From Burkholderiaceae bacterium (GTDB lineage: Bacteria; Pseudomonadota; Gammaproteobacteria; Burkholderiales; Burkholderiaceae_E): a stretch of DNA of 64,000 bases. Below, one piece after another: positions 30,178 through 38,859 of the stretch. How positions within the stretch are numbered: position 1 is the first letter of the stretch; each line of letters begins with the position of its first letter. The stretch is from assembly GCA_019635275.1 (NCBI GenBank), contig JAHBZV010000005.1, positions 47,285-111,284 on the forward strand, written 5' to 3'. The notes under the pieces were generated by a model, which saw only the letters and a list, made by a program, of their open reading frames with translations, did not search any database and was not told where the DNA came from. The position numbers were made by a program, and so were the translations under genes.

Positions 30178-31644
30178 TCAGCCGATCCGCACCGGCACGA
30201 AGATCCGGTTGCCGTCCCGCATGATCAGCAGCGCCACCGACTTGTCGGACTTCGCCAGCGCGGCGCGCACCTGCTCGACGCTCTTCACCGGCGTGCCGTT
30301 CACCGCGACGAGCACGTCGCCGGGCTGCACGCCGGCCATCGCCGCCGGGCCACCCGAGCCCTCGACCAGCAGGCCGCCGTCGACCCCGGCCTCGCGCCGT
30401 TCCTGCGGCTCGAGCGGCCGCAGCGCGAGGCCGATCCGGCCCTTGGCGACCTTCTCCTCGGCCTTCGCGGCGCCCGCGACCTTCTCGCTCGCGTCGCCGA
30501 GCTTCGCGGTGAGTTCCTCGGGCTTGCCCTGGCGCCAGATCTCGAGCGTGACCTTTTCGCCCGGCATCGCCTGGCCGATCAGCGCCGGCAAATCGCCCGA
30601 CGCGACGATCGGCGTGCCGTTCACCTTGCGGATCACGTCGCCCGGCTGCAGGCCGGCCTTGTCGGCAGGCCCGCCCTTCTCGACGTTCGAAACGAGCGCG
30701 CCTTCGGGCTTGTCGAGCTTGAACGAGTCGGCCAGCGTCTGGTTCACCTCCTGGATCGCGACGCCGAGGCGCGCGTGGCTCGCCTTGCCGGTCGCGGCGA
30801 TCTGGTCGCGCACGCGCGTGGCCACGTCGATCGGGATCGCGAACGACAGCCCCTGGTAGCCGCCAGTGCGGCTGAAGATCTGCGAGTTGATGCCGACCAC
30901 CTCGCCGCGCGTGTTGAACAGCGGCCCGCCCGAGTTGCCCGGGTTCACCGCGACGTCGGTCTGGATGAACGGCACGAACCCGTCGTCGGGCAGCGAGCGG
31001 CCCTTGGCACTCACCACGCCCGCGGTCACCGAGTTCTCGAAGCCGAACGGCGAGCCGATCGCAAGCACCCATTCGCCGACCTTCAGGTCGCGCGCGCTGC
31101 CCAGCGGCACGACCGGCAGGTTCTTCGCGTCGATCTTCAGCACCGCGACGTCGGTCTTCGGATCCGAGCCGAGCACCTTCGCGCGGAACTCGCGACGGTC
31201 GGTGAGCTTGACGGTCACGTCCTTGGCGTCGCGCACCACGTGCGCGTTGGTGAGGATGACGCCGTTGGGATCGACGATGAAGCCCGAGCCCTCGCCGCGA
31301 ACCGGCATCTCGCGCGGCCCGCCGCCGTTGGGTCCCTGGAAGCGCTTGAAGAATTCGTAGAACGGGTCGTTCGGGTCGAGCCCCGGCACCTCGACGTCGG
31401 CCACCTTCTTCATGCCGCTCACGCTGATGTTGACGACGGCCGGGCCGTAGCGCTGCACGATCTGCGAGAAGTCCGACGTCGCGACCGGGGCCGCCGGTGC
31501 GATGGCCGGCGCCGTCGCGACCGCGGCCGGCACTGCGGCGCGCGCGAAACTGCCGGAGACGAAGGTCGCGCCTGCGCCGCCGATCACTCCGGCGGCGACC
31601 AGCGCGACCACGAGGCGGGAAGGCGTCATCGAACGGATGCTCAT
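30178..31644 (-). CDS. Do/DegP-type periplasmic serine endopeptidase
   Basis: A 488-residue HtrA-family protease for misfolded envelope proteins. A hydrophobic signal segment (RLVVALVAAGVIGGAGATF) is followed by a trypsin-like domain. The triad His is in ILTNAHVV, Asp in DPKTDVAVLKID, and Ser in NPGNSGGPLFN. Two PDZ domains follow (ARLGVAIQEVNQTL... and GGPAAMAGVQPGDVLVAVN). An Ala/Lys-rich linker (EKVAGAAKAEEKVAKG) joins the PDZ domains. The gene sits immediately upstream of the Rieske gene on the same strand; no rpoE/rse genes are near. Confidence 0.95.
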   Translation of the reverse strand: MSIRSMTPSRLVVALVAAGVIGGAGATFVSGSFARAAVPAAVATAPAIAPAAPVATSDFSQIVQRYGPAVVNISVSGMKKVADVEVPGLDPNDPFYEFFKRFQGPNGGGPREMPVRGEGSGFIVDPNGVILTNAHVVRDAKDVTVKLTDRREFRAKVLGSDPKTDVAVLKIDAKNLPVVPLGSARDLKVGEWVLAIGSPFGFENSVTAGVVSAKGRSLPDDGFVPFIQTDVAVNPGNSGGPLFNTRGEVVGINSQIFSRTGGYQGLSFAIPIDVATRVRDQIAATGKASHARLGVAIQEVNQTLADSFKLDKPEGALVSNVEKGGPADKAGLQPGDVIRKVNGTPIVASGDLPALIGQAMPGEKVTLEIWRQGKPEELTAKLGDASEKVAGAAKAEEKVAKGRIGLALRPLEPQERREAGVDGGLLVEGSGGPAAMAGVQPGDVLVAVNGTPVKSVEQVRAALAKSDKSVALLIMRDGNRIFVPVRIG

Positions 31645-31802
31645 GGATGCTCCTTTGCAGGGGTCTGCGTGATCGATGAGGCGACTATCGGCCCCGAGTC
31701 TTAGGCGGCTCTTAAGCCCTGGCCGGCGCTTCGGGGCATGGCCATGACCGCGTCGCGGTCGCAGCGCGAGGTCGCCGCGCGCCCTCCGATAGTCTGGCGC
31801 GC

Positions 31803-32939
31803 ATGGAACGAACGGCGGCCGAAACGGTGTTCGTGCTGCAGGGCGGAGGCGCCCTGGGCGCCTACCAGGCGGGCGCCTGCGAGGCGCTGACCGCGGCCGC
31901 CGATCACCCGACCTGGGTCGCCGGCATCTCGATCGGCGCGATCAACGCGGCGCTGATCGCGGGCAACCCGCCGGAGCGGCGCATCGCGCGCCTGCGCGAA
32001 TTCTGGGAGCAGGTCACGGCGAACCTTCCCGCCGTTCCGGCCGTCGCTGCGGCGCCGTTCTCGGGGCTCCTCCGCGAGTGGATCAGCGAATGGAGCGGCG
32101 AGCTCGATGCCGCGATCGGGGTGCCCGGTTTCTTCGTGCCTCGGCTCGGCGCCGCCGCATGGCGAGGGGCGATGCCGAACCCGAGCTACTACGACACCGC
32201 CCCGCTGCGCGAGACGCTGCTCTCGCTGGTGGACTTCGATCGTCTCAACGACGGGCCGGTACGGCTGAGCGTCGGGGCGGTCGACGTGCAGAGCGGCAAC
32301 TTCGTCTACTTCGACAATCGCCAGCAGCGCATCGGCCCCGAACACGTCATGGCCAGCGGGGCGCTGCCACCGGGATTTCCGGCGGTGCAGATCGAGGGGC
32401 GCTGGTATTGGGACGGCGGCATCGTCTCGAACACGCCGCTGCGGCACGTGGTCGACAACGTCGCGGCGCCACGCGCAACGATCTTCCAGGTGGACCTGTT
32501 CAGCGCGCGGGGAGAGCTGCCGAAGACCTTGTCGCAGGTCGACGCGCGCGAGAAGGACATCCGCTTCTCGAGTCGAACCCGCGCGGTCACCGACACGCTG
32601 CGGGAACGCCACGAGATGCACCGCCGGATCCGCGCACTGGCGGCGATGCTGCCCGCGTCGCGTCGCGCGCAGCCGCAGGTGCAGGCCATGCTCGCCGACA
32701 CCCGCGACACGGCGATCACGCTCGTGCACCTCATCTACCGCGGCAACGACTCGGGCGCCTCGGCGAAGGACTTCGAGTTCTCGCGGGCGGCCATGCTGGG
32801 GCACTGGCGCGCCGGGCACGCCGACATGGCGCACTCGCTGCGCGAGCTCGCGGCGGCGCCGCGCGCGAATGGCCAGGGTCTGTTCCGGGTGTTCGACTTC
32901 GACCGCCACCGTCACCGCAGCCGCAAGCCGCGAGCCTGA
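31803..32939 (+). CDS. Patatin-like phospholipase with C-terminal DUF3734
   Basis: A 378-residue serine lipid hydrolase. The oxyanion motif LQGGGALGAYQAG lies near residue 15, the nucleophile elbow GISIGA near residue 43, and the catalytic aspartate in YWDGGIVSNTPL near residue 205. The C-terminal part (FSSRTRAVTDTLRERHEMHRRI and YRGNDSGASAKDFEFSRAAM) matches the extension found in many proteobacterial patatins. No signal peptide is seen, so it is probably cytoplasmic or membrane-associated. It is divergent from degP and convergent with a lipid kinase gene. Confidence 0.93.
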   Translation: MERTAAETVFVLQGGGALGAYQAGACEALTAAADHPTWVAGISIGAINAALIAGNPPERRIARLREFWEQVTANLPAVPAVAAAPFSGLLREWISEWSGELDAAIGVPGFFVPRLGAAAWRGAMPNPSYYDTAPLRETLLSLVDFDRLNDGPVRLSVGAVDVQSGNFVYFDNRQQRIGPEHVMASGALPPGFPAVQIEGRWYWDGGIVSNTPLRHVVDNVAAPRATIFQVDLFSARGELPKTLSQVDAREKDIRFSSRTRAVTDTLRERHEMHRRIRALAAMLPASRRAQPQVQAMLADTRDTAITLVHLIYRGNDSGASAKDFEFSRAAMLGHWRAGHADMAHSLRELAAAPRANGQGLFRVFDFDRHRHRSRKPRA

Positions 32940-32952
32940 ACGAGGTGGCCGC

Positions 32953-33918
32953 TCAGCCGGCCCGCGGCCTTCGAGGCTCTCCCGTTCCGCCCGACTCTCC
33001 CGGCCCTCGCACCGCCTGCAGCGCGCCCGGCATCACGCGCACCGCGACGGCGCGGGCGCCGGCGAGTGGCTCGCCGTCCGCGGCCAGCGGCATCTCGGCC
33101 ACGCACTCGACGCGCAACTGCGTGAACGGCGCCGTGCGCACCTCGGGATGGCCAAGGTGCCGGCCCGCCAGCAGGCGCGGCAGCATCAGCAGCGTTCCGA
33201 GCCGCCCGAACCGTCCGGCGATCAGCAGGTCGAGCCGACCGTCGTCGATGCGCGCGCCCGGCACGGCCGGCATCCCTGCGCCGTAGGTCGGCGTGTTCAG
33301 CGTCGACGCGAACAGCGCGTCGCCGTCGTGCACGAGCTCGCCGTCGACGATCACGCGCAGCCGGCGGCGCCGCAGCGCGGCGAGCTCGCCCAGCGTGGCC
33401 CACAGATAGCGCGGCAGGCCACGAAGCCACTGCGGGCCCTCGGCCGCGCGGCGCGCGATCGCGGCATCGAATCCGGCTTCGACGCTCGACGCAAACGGCC
33501 ATGCGCCATGCTCGGTGACGAGCTCGCCGAGATCGCAGCCGGAGGCCGGGCCGTGCAAGGCCAGCGCGAGCGCGTCCGGCCAGGCCAGTCCGCGCAGGCC
33601 CAGCGCCCGCGCGAGGTCGTTGCCGCTGCCCACCGGCACCAGGCCCAGGCTCAGCTTGCGCTCGACCAGCGCCGGCAGCAGCCGATGCACGGTGCCGTCG
33701 CCGCCGATCAGCACGGCCCGCGAGCCTTCCGGGCGCTCGAGCAGCAGCGCGCGCGCGCGCTCGACGTCATCGACGACCGCGAACGCGGCCGCGGGCGCCA
33801 CCGAGTTCAGCTGCTTCCGCAACGGATCGGCCAGGCGCCAGGCCCGGCCGCCGGCCGCGCAAGGATTGAGCAAGACGAGGGCGGGGCCCGCCGGCGCTGC
33901 CACGGGCCCGCTCGCCAT
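32953..33918 (-). CDS. Diacylglycerol kinase-like lipid kinase (YegS/BmrU family)
   Basis: A 321-residue DAGK catalytic-domain protein. VLLNPCAAGG near residue 18 is the first motif, LIGGDGTVHRLLPALVE the nucleotide-binding glycine motif, and LVPVGSGNDLARALG the substrate/ATP segment. These soluble kinases phosphorylate diacylglycerol, sphingosine-like or other lipids. It starts five bases after the stop of the PEBP gene, forming a two-gene unit, and is convergent with the patatin gene. Confidence 0.9.
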   Translation of the reverse strand: MASGPVAAPAGPALVLLNPCAAGGRAWRLADPLRKQLNSVAPAAAFAVVDDVERARALLLERPEGSRAVLIGGDGTVHRLLPALVERKLSLGLVPVGSGNDLARALGLRGLAWPDALALALHGPASGCDLGELVTEHGAWPFASSVEAGFDAAIARRAAEGPQWLRGLPRYLWATLGELAALRRRRLRVIVDGELVHDGDALFASTLNTPTYGAGMPAVPGARIDDGRLDLLIAGRFGRLGTLLMLPRLLAGRHLGHPEVRTAPFTQLRVECVAEMPLAADGEPLAGARAVAVRVMPGALQAVRGPGESGGTGEPRRPRAG

Positions 33919-33922
33919 GGAC

Positions 33923-34483
33923 CTACTTCTTGCGGCCGTACTTGCCGACCAGCGTCGCCTTGCCGATCGCGTTGGCGTTGACCATGAAGCCGACCAGCGA
34001 CGCGCTGGCGCCTTCCGGGATGTCGAGCTTCTCCACCTTCAGCGCGTACACCGTGAACACGTAGCGGTGCGGCTTGTCGCCGACCGGCGGACACGGTCCG
34101 CCCCAGCCGGGCGCGCCGAAATCGGTCTTCTGCTGGACGGCGCCCGCCGGCAGCTTGCCGCCGTCGGCCGAGCCCGCGCCCTGAGGCAGCGACATCGTGC
34201 CGGCTGGCAGGTTGTAGACCACCCAGTGCCACCACCCGGCGCCGCCGGTCGGCGCATCGGGGTCGTGCACCAGCACGGCGAAACTCTTCGTGCCCGCGGG
34301 CGGCACCTTCCAGCTGAGCGCAGGCGACACGTTCTCGCCCTCGCAGCCGAAGCCCTTGAACACGTACTTGTTGCCGATCATCGCGCGCGAGCCGATGTCG
34401 GGGCTGCTCAACTGGAACGCGAACGCGCTGCCGCACGCCAGCGCGAGCGAGCCGGCGACGAGGGTTCGGGACATGACGCTCAT
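33923..34483 (-). CDS. YbhB/YbcL family PEBP (Raf-kinase-inhibitor-like) secreted protein
   Basis: A 186-residue phosphatidylethanolamine-binding-protein family member with a signal peptide (TLVAGSLALACGSAFAF, cleavage after AFA). The family pocket motifs are DPDAPTGGAGWWHWVVYNLP and GPCPPVGDKPHRYVFTVYAL. Biochemical roles of bacterial members are poorly defined; they are thought to bind anionic ligands. Two in-frame ATGs (34483 and 34474) precede the signal. It is divergent from the CoxL-like gene. Confidence 0.92.
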   Translation of the reverse strand: MSVMSRTLVAGSLALACGSAFAFQLSSPDIGSRAMIGNKYVFKGFGCEGENVSPALSWKVPPAGTKSFAVLVHDPDAPTGGAGWWHWVVYNLPAGTMSLPQGAGSADGGKLPAGAVQQKTDFGAPGWGGPCPPVGDKPHRYVFTVYALKVEKLDIPEGASASLVGFMVNANAIGKATLVGKYGRKK

Positions 34484-34681
34484 GAAGATCCTCCGGTGGC
34501 TGCGGATCCGCCATGCTGGGCCGAACCGGGCGGCTTCGCAAGGTCGACCCGACCGGGATCGGTCGGACTTGCGGCCGCGCCCGGGGCGAGACGGCGATTG
34601 CAGTACGATTCACGAGCCGCCAGCGCCGCGACGAGCCGCCAGTGCTGCGGCCCCCGCCCCCTTCTTCCCGGAGAACGAAAC

Positions 34682-37006
34682 TTGGCCGACCCCCACGGAT
34701 ACGGACGCTTCGGCAGCGGCCAGGCAGTCCGGCGCATCGAGGACTCGACGCTGGTCAGCGGCCGCGGCGCCTTCGTCGACGACTTCGACGTCGACGGGCA
34801 GGCGCACCTGTGCTTCCTGCGCTCGCCGCATGCGCACGCGCGCATCGTCTCGATCGACGCGTCGGCCGCACGCGAGCTGCCCGGCGTGGTGGCCATCCTG
34901 ACCGGCGACGACCTCGTGCGCGCCGGCGTCGGCGTGTTCCCGGGGCCCGGCGGCTTCAAGCGCCCGGACGGCTCGCCCGGCATCGCGCCGCCGCGGCGGC
35001 CCCTCGCGCACGAGCGCGTGCGCTTCGTCGGCGAGGCGGTCGCCGCGATCGTCGCCGAGTCGCGCCAGGCCGCAATCGACGCGCGCGACGCGATCTACGT
35101 CGACTACGAAGACCTGCCCGCCGTCGTCGAGCTCGACGACGCGACGGCACCCGACGCACCGCTGTTGTTCGACGAGGCGCCGGGCAACCTTGCGGCGGCG
35201 ATGCGGCACGGCAATGCCGACGCCGCCGAGGCCGCGTTCCGCGCCGCCGCGCACGTCGTGTCGCTCGACCTGGTCAACCAGCGGCTCGCGCCGTCGGCGA
35301 TGGAGCCGCGCGCGGTGCTCGCCACGTACGACGAGGCCACCGACCGCCTCACGCTGCGGATGAGCACGCAGATGCCCTCGGGCGCGCGCGACACCGTGGC
35401 GCAGGACCTGCTGAAGATGCCCAGGGAGAAGGTCCGCGTCGTCGTCGGCGACGTCGGCGGGGGCTTCGGCATGAAGACCGGCCTGTACCCCGAGGACGCC
35501 GCGGTCGCCTTCGCGGCACGACACCTGAAGCGACCGGTCAAGTGGTGCGCCGAGCGCAGCGACGAGTTCCTCGGCGCCGTGCACGGCCGCGACGTACGCA
35601 GCCACGCCGAGCTCGCGCTCGACGCGAACGGCCGCATCCTCGCGATGCGCATCCGCTCGCTGGCCAACGTCGGCGCCTACGCGACGCCCACCGGCGTGGC
35701 GATCCAGCTGCTGATCGGGCCGTGGGTGCAGACCAGCATCTACGACATTCCGGTGATCGACTTCGAGTTCCGCGCGATCCTCACGCACACGACGACCACC
35801 GGCGCTTATCGCGGCGCGGGCCGGCCCGAGGCGATCTACATCACCGAACGGCTGATGGACGCCGCCGCGCGCCGGCTCGGCATCGAGCAGGCCGAGCTTC
35901 GCCGCCGCAACATGATTCGCCCCGAGCAGATGCCCTATCGCAACGCGATGGGCCAGACCTACGACAGCGGCCGCTTCGAGTCGATCATGGACCAGGCGCT
36001 GGCGCTGGCCGACTGGAACGGCTTCGACGCGCGGCTGGCCGACTCGAAGGCGCGCGGGCGGCTGCGCGGCCGCGGCATCGCGACCTTCCTCGAATGGACC
36101 GGCGGCAACGTGTTCGAAGAGCGCGTCACCGTCGACGTCGCCGCAGACGGCTTCATCGAGATCTTTTCGGCCACGCAGGCGATGGGCCAGGGCATCGCGA
36201 CCACCTATGCGCAGCTGGCGGTCGACGTGTTCCAGGTGCCGATCGAGCGGATCCGCATCGTGCAGGGCGACACCGACCGCGGCAGCGGCTTCGGCAGCGC
36301 CGGCTCGCGCTCGCTGTTCACCGGCGGCTCGGCGGTGCGCGTCGCCTCCGAGCGCACCGTGCGCAAGGCGCAGGACCTCGCCGCCGAGGCGCTCGAGGCC
36401 CCGCCCGCCGACGTCGAGTACGTCGACGGCGCGTTCCGCATCGTCGGCACCGATCGCTCGATCGGCCTGTTCGAGCTCGCCGCGCGCCAGCCCGAGCGGC
36501 GCATCTGGATGGACTCGACCAGTTCGGTCGAGGGGCCCAGCTGGCCCAACGGCTGCCACCTCTGCGAAGTGGAGATCGACCCCGACACCGGCGTGATCGA
36601 CGTGCTCGCGTATGCGTCGGTCAACGACGTCGGCCGGGTCGTCAACCCCGACATCGTGCGCGGCCAGCTCGACGGCGGCGCGGTCCAGGGCCTGGGCCAG
36701 GCGCTGTGCGAGCAGGTGATCCACGACCGCGCGAGCGGCCAGCTGCTGTCGGCCAGCTTCCTCGACTACGCAATGCCGCGCGCCGACCTGGCGGGGCGCT
36801 TTCGCACCGAGATGGACGAGTCGATCCCGTGCCTGACCAATCCGCTGGGGGTCAAGGGCGTCGGCGAGCTGGGCACGATCGGCGCGACCCCGTGCGTGGT
36901 CAACGCGGTCGTCGATGCGCTGTGGCGGGCCGGCAAAGGTGAGCGCGCACTGTCGCTGCAGATGCCGCTGACGCCCGAGCGCGTCTGGGCGGCCCTGAAC
37001 AGCTAG
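34682..37006 (+). CDS. Molybdopterin-binding subunit, CoxL-like form II (xanthine dehydrogenase family)
   Basis: A 774-residue molybdenum hydroxylase large subunit. YGRFGSGQAVRRIEDSTLVSGRGAFVDD opens the protein. DVGGGFGMKT and the active-site loop AYRGAGRPEA mark it as form II rather than CO-oxidising form I, which has AYxCSFR. The catalytic glutamate is in GVKGVGELGTIG near the C-terminus. The start is TTG at 34682, eight bases after GGAG; no in-frame ATG is near. The FAD (CoxM) and 2Fe-2S (CoxS) subunits normally encoded beside it are absent here, so partners must be elsewhere. Likely a hydroxylase of an aldehyde or N-heterocycle. Confidence 0.9.
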   Translation: MADPHGYGRFGSGQAVRRIEDSTLVSGRGAFVDDFDVDGQAHLCFLRSPHAHARIVSIDASAARELPGVVAILTGDDLVRAGVGVFPGPGGFKRPDGSPGIAPPRRPLAHERVRFVGEAVAAIVAESRQAAIDARDAIYVDYEDLPAVVELDDATAPDAPLLFDEAPGNLAAAMRHGNADAAEAAFRAAAHVVSLDLVNQRLAPSAMEPRAVLATYDEATDRLTLRMSTQMPSGARDTVAQDLLKMPREKVRVVVGDVGGGFGMKTGLYPEDAAVAFAARHLKRPVKWCAERSDEFLGAVHGRDVRSHAELALDANGRILAMRIRSLANVGAYATPTGVAIQLLIGPWVQTSIYDIPVIDFEFRAILTHTTTTGAYRGAGRPEAIYITERLMDAAARRLGIEQAELRRRNMIRPEQMPYRNAMGQTYDSGRFESIMDQALALADWNGFDARLADSKARGRLRGRGIATFLEWTGGNVFEERVTVDVAADGFIEIFSATQAMGQGIATTYAQLAVDVFQVPIERIRIVQGDTDRGSGFGSAGSRSLFTGGSAVRVASERTVRKAQDLAAEALEAPPADVEYVDGAFRIVGTDRSIGLFELAARQPERRIWMDSTSSVEGPSWPNGCHLCEVEIDPDTGVIDVLAYASVNDVGRVVNPDIVRGQLDGGAVQGLGQALCEQVIHDRASGQLLSASFLDYAMPRADLAGRFRTEMDESIPCLTNPLGVKGVGELGTIGATPCVVNAVVDALWRAGKGERALSLQMPLTPERVWAALNS

Positions 37007-37211
37007 CGGCCTGAAGGTCGCCGCGAGCGGCGGCAGGTTCGTCCGGTCCGGGCCCGGCAGCCCGGGCGGGTCGGGCGGTGCCGCCCGCGCCCCGTTACGT
37101 CTGGCCCGCTGCTTTACATCTGCTTACCCGCGGCAGCGGGTCGCCGCGTCGGCGCGCGCTACGCTGGGGGCGTTGTTCGTTCATGGGAAATCCCTCGAAT
37201 CGGAGCGAACG

Positions 37212-38771
37212 ATGAAAGCACGCGGCCCGGCCGCCTGGCTGGCCTGCGCAGCCGCAGCGGCGACGATCACGCTGGCGCCGGCTGGGCCGTCGCAGGCGCA
37301 GCAGCAGTACGACACGTCGTATGCGCAGGCGGCGTACGCGCAGGAAGAGCTCGACCAGATGCTCGCCCCGATCGCGCTGTACCCCGATGCGATGCTTGCG
37401 CAGGTGCTGATGGCGGCCACCTACCCGCTCGACGTGGTCGAGGCCGACCGGTTCGTGCGGCAGAACCCGGGCCTGACGGGCGAGGCGCTGGCCGACGCCG
37501 TCGAGGGCATGCCCTGGGATCCGAGCGTGCGCGCCCTGACGCAGTTCCCGTCGGTGCTGGCGATGATGAGCGAACGGCTCGACTGGACCGAGCGGCTCGG
37601 CGACGCCTTCCTCGCGCAGCGCGACCAGGTCATGGACACCGTCCAGTCGCTGCGTGCGCGCGCCTGGGACGCCGGGAACCTCTCCTCGAACGACCAGCAG
37701 CAGGTGATCGTGCAGGACCAGGTCATCGCGATCGAGCCGGTGCGGCCGGGATACCTGTGGGTGCCGTACTACAACCCGGTCGTCGTGTTCGGCACCTGGT
37801 GGTGGCCCGACTACCAGCCGTTCTTCTGGGTGCCGCCGGTGGCGTACCGGCCGCCGCACTTCTCCCGGGTCTACTCGTCGGGCATCGCGTGGAGCCCGTA
37901 CGTGCCGCTGCGCCCGCGGCTCTGGCACGACCCGCGGCCGGTCTGGCGCGACCGTTACGTGGTCGTCGACAATCACCGCGTCAACAACGTCATCGTCACG
38001 CGACCCGGCGCATCGCGGCCGCTCGTCTGGCGGCACGACCCCGAGCGCGGACGCGGCGCCGAGTGGCGCGCGCCCGACCGCCGCGGGCCGCGGCCCCATG
38101 GCCCCGACGCGTGGAACAGCGCCGCACCCGACCCGCGCTGGAACCGCCCGCCGCCGCCGGATGGCCGCTGGCAGGGCGTGGCCCCCGGGGCGCCGCGCGA
38201 CTACCGCAATGGTCGGGCACCCGCCAACGGCGAGTTCGGCCAGCGCCGCGAATACGGCCAGCCGCGCGGCGACTACGGACAGCCGCGTGGCGACGCCGGG
38301 CGCCCCTGGACCGGCAACCCCGGTCCCCGCGGCGAACCGCCTGCACAACGGCCCGGCGAGTCGTACCCGCAGCGCGTGCAGAAGCCGATGCCGACCGCGC
38401 GCGGCGAGATGCCGCAAGTCGCCCCGCCGCCCCATCCCTGGACCAACGGGCAGCCGCCCAGGGTGGATCGGCCCGCCCCCCGCGCCGCGCCGGTCGCGCC
38501 GCCGCCGCATCCGTGGACAAACGGGCCGCAGCAGCGGGTGGAACGGCCCGCGCCGCCCTCGCCGCGCCTGCAGCCGGCGCCGGTGGCCCCGCCGCCGCAT
38601 CCGTGGACCAATCCGCGCCAACCGCGAATGGACGCGCCGCAGCGCGCACCCGTCGCCGCCCCGCCGCCGCGGCCGCAGATGGCCGCGCCCGCCCAGGCGC
38701 AGCCGCAGGCCCGCCCGTCGCCGCGGGCCGACGGGCGCGGGCCGCACCCCGGCGAGCGTCGCGAACGTTGA
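37212..38771 (+). CDS. DUF3300 domain secreted protein, copy 1
   Basis: A 519-residue exported protein. A signal peptide (WLACAAAAATITLAPAGPSQA) precedes the DUF3300 domain, recognisable by ELDQMLAPIALYPDAMLAQVLMAATYPLDVVEA and by WVPYYNPVVVFGTWWWPDY. The C-terminal half is Pro/Arg-rich and disordered, with three copies of a VAPPPHPWTN element. The function of DUF3300 proteins is unknown; they are thought to be cell-envelope proteins. The ATG at 37212 is the signal-peptide start; the frame runs further upstream without a better site. A paralogue follows 88 bases downstream. Confidence 0.88.
   Translation: MKARGPAAWLACAAAAATITLAPAGPSQAQQQYDTSYAQAAYAQEELDQMLAPIALYPDAMLAQVLMAATYPLDVVEADRFVRQNPGLTGEALADAVEGMPWDPSVRALTQFPSVLAMMSERLDWTERLGDAFLAQRDQVMDTVQSLRARAWDAGNLSSNDQQQVIVQDQVIAIEPVRPGYLWVPYYNPVVVFGTWWWPDYQPFFWVPPVAYRPPHFSRVYSSGIAWSPYVPLRPRLWHDPRPVWRDRYVVVDNHRVNNVIVTRPGASRPLVWRHDPERGRGAEWRAPDRRGPRPHGPDAWNSAAPDPRWNRPPPPDGRWQGVAPGAPRDYRNGRAPANGEFGQRREYGQPRGDYGQPRGDAGRPWTGNPGPRGEPPAQRPGESYPQRVQKPMPTARGEMPQVAPPPHPWTNGQPPRVDRPAPRAAPVAPPPHPWTNGPQQRVERPAPPSPRLQPAPVAPPPHPWTNPRQPRMDAPQRAPVAAPPPRPQMAAPAQAQPQARPSPRADGRGPHPGERRER
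38415..38625 (+). repeat. Three PPPHPWTN repeat units in DUF3300 tail
   Basis: Three imperfect copies of a segment encoding (V/P)APPPHPWTN(G) are spaced by about 70-90 bases in the low-complexity C-terminal part of the first DUF3300 gene. The protein elements are better conserved than the flanking Pro/Arg/Gln sequence, which suggests a repeated binding motif. Confidence 0.7.
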
Positions 38772-38859
38772 CCGCGGTCAACGGCGCGAGCGCGAAGGCA
38801 TGGACCTGCGACGCACGCCTGCGTTTCACTGTCACGACCGAAGGATCAGGACGACCCCG

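Noticed and set aside
37021-37100. Terminator after the CoxL-like gene
   Set aside because: GC-rich hairpins such as GGGCGGTGCCGCCC occur, but no T-run follows, so they cannot be called intrinsic terminators with confidence.
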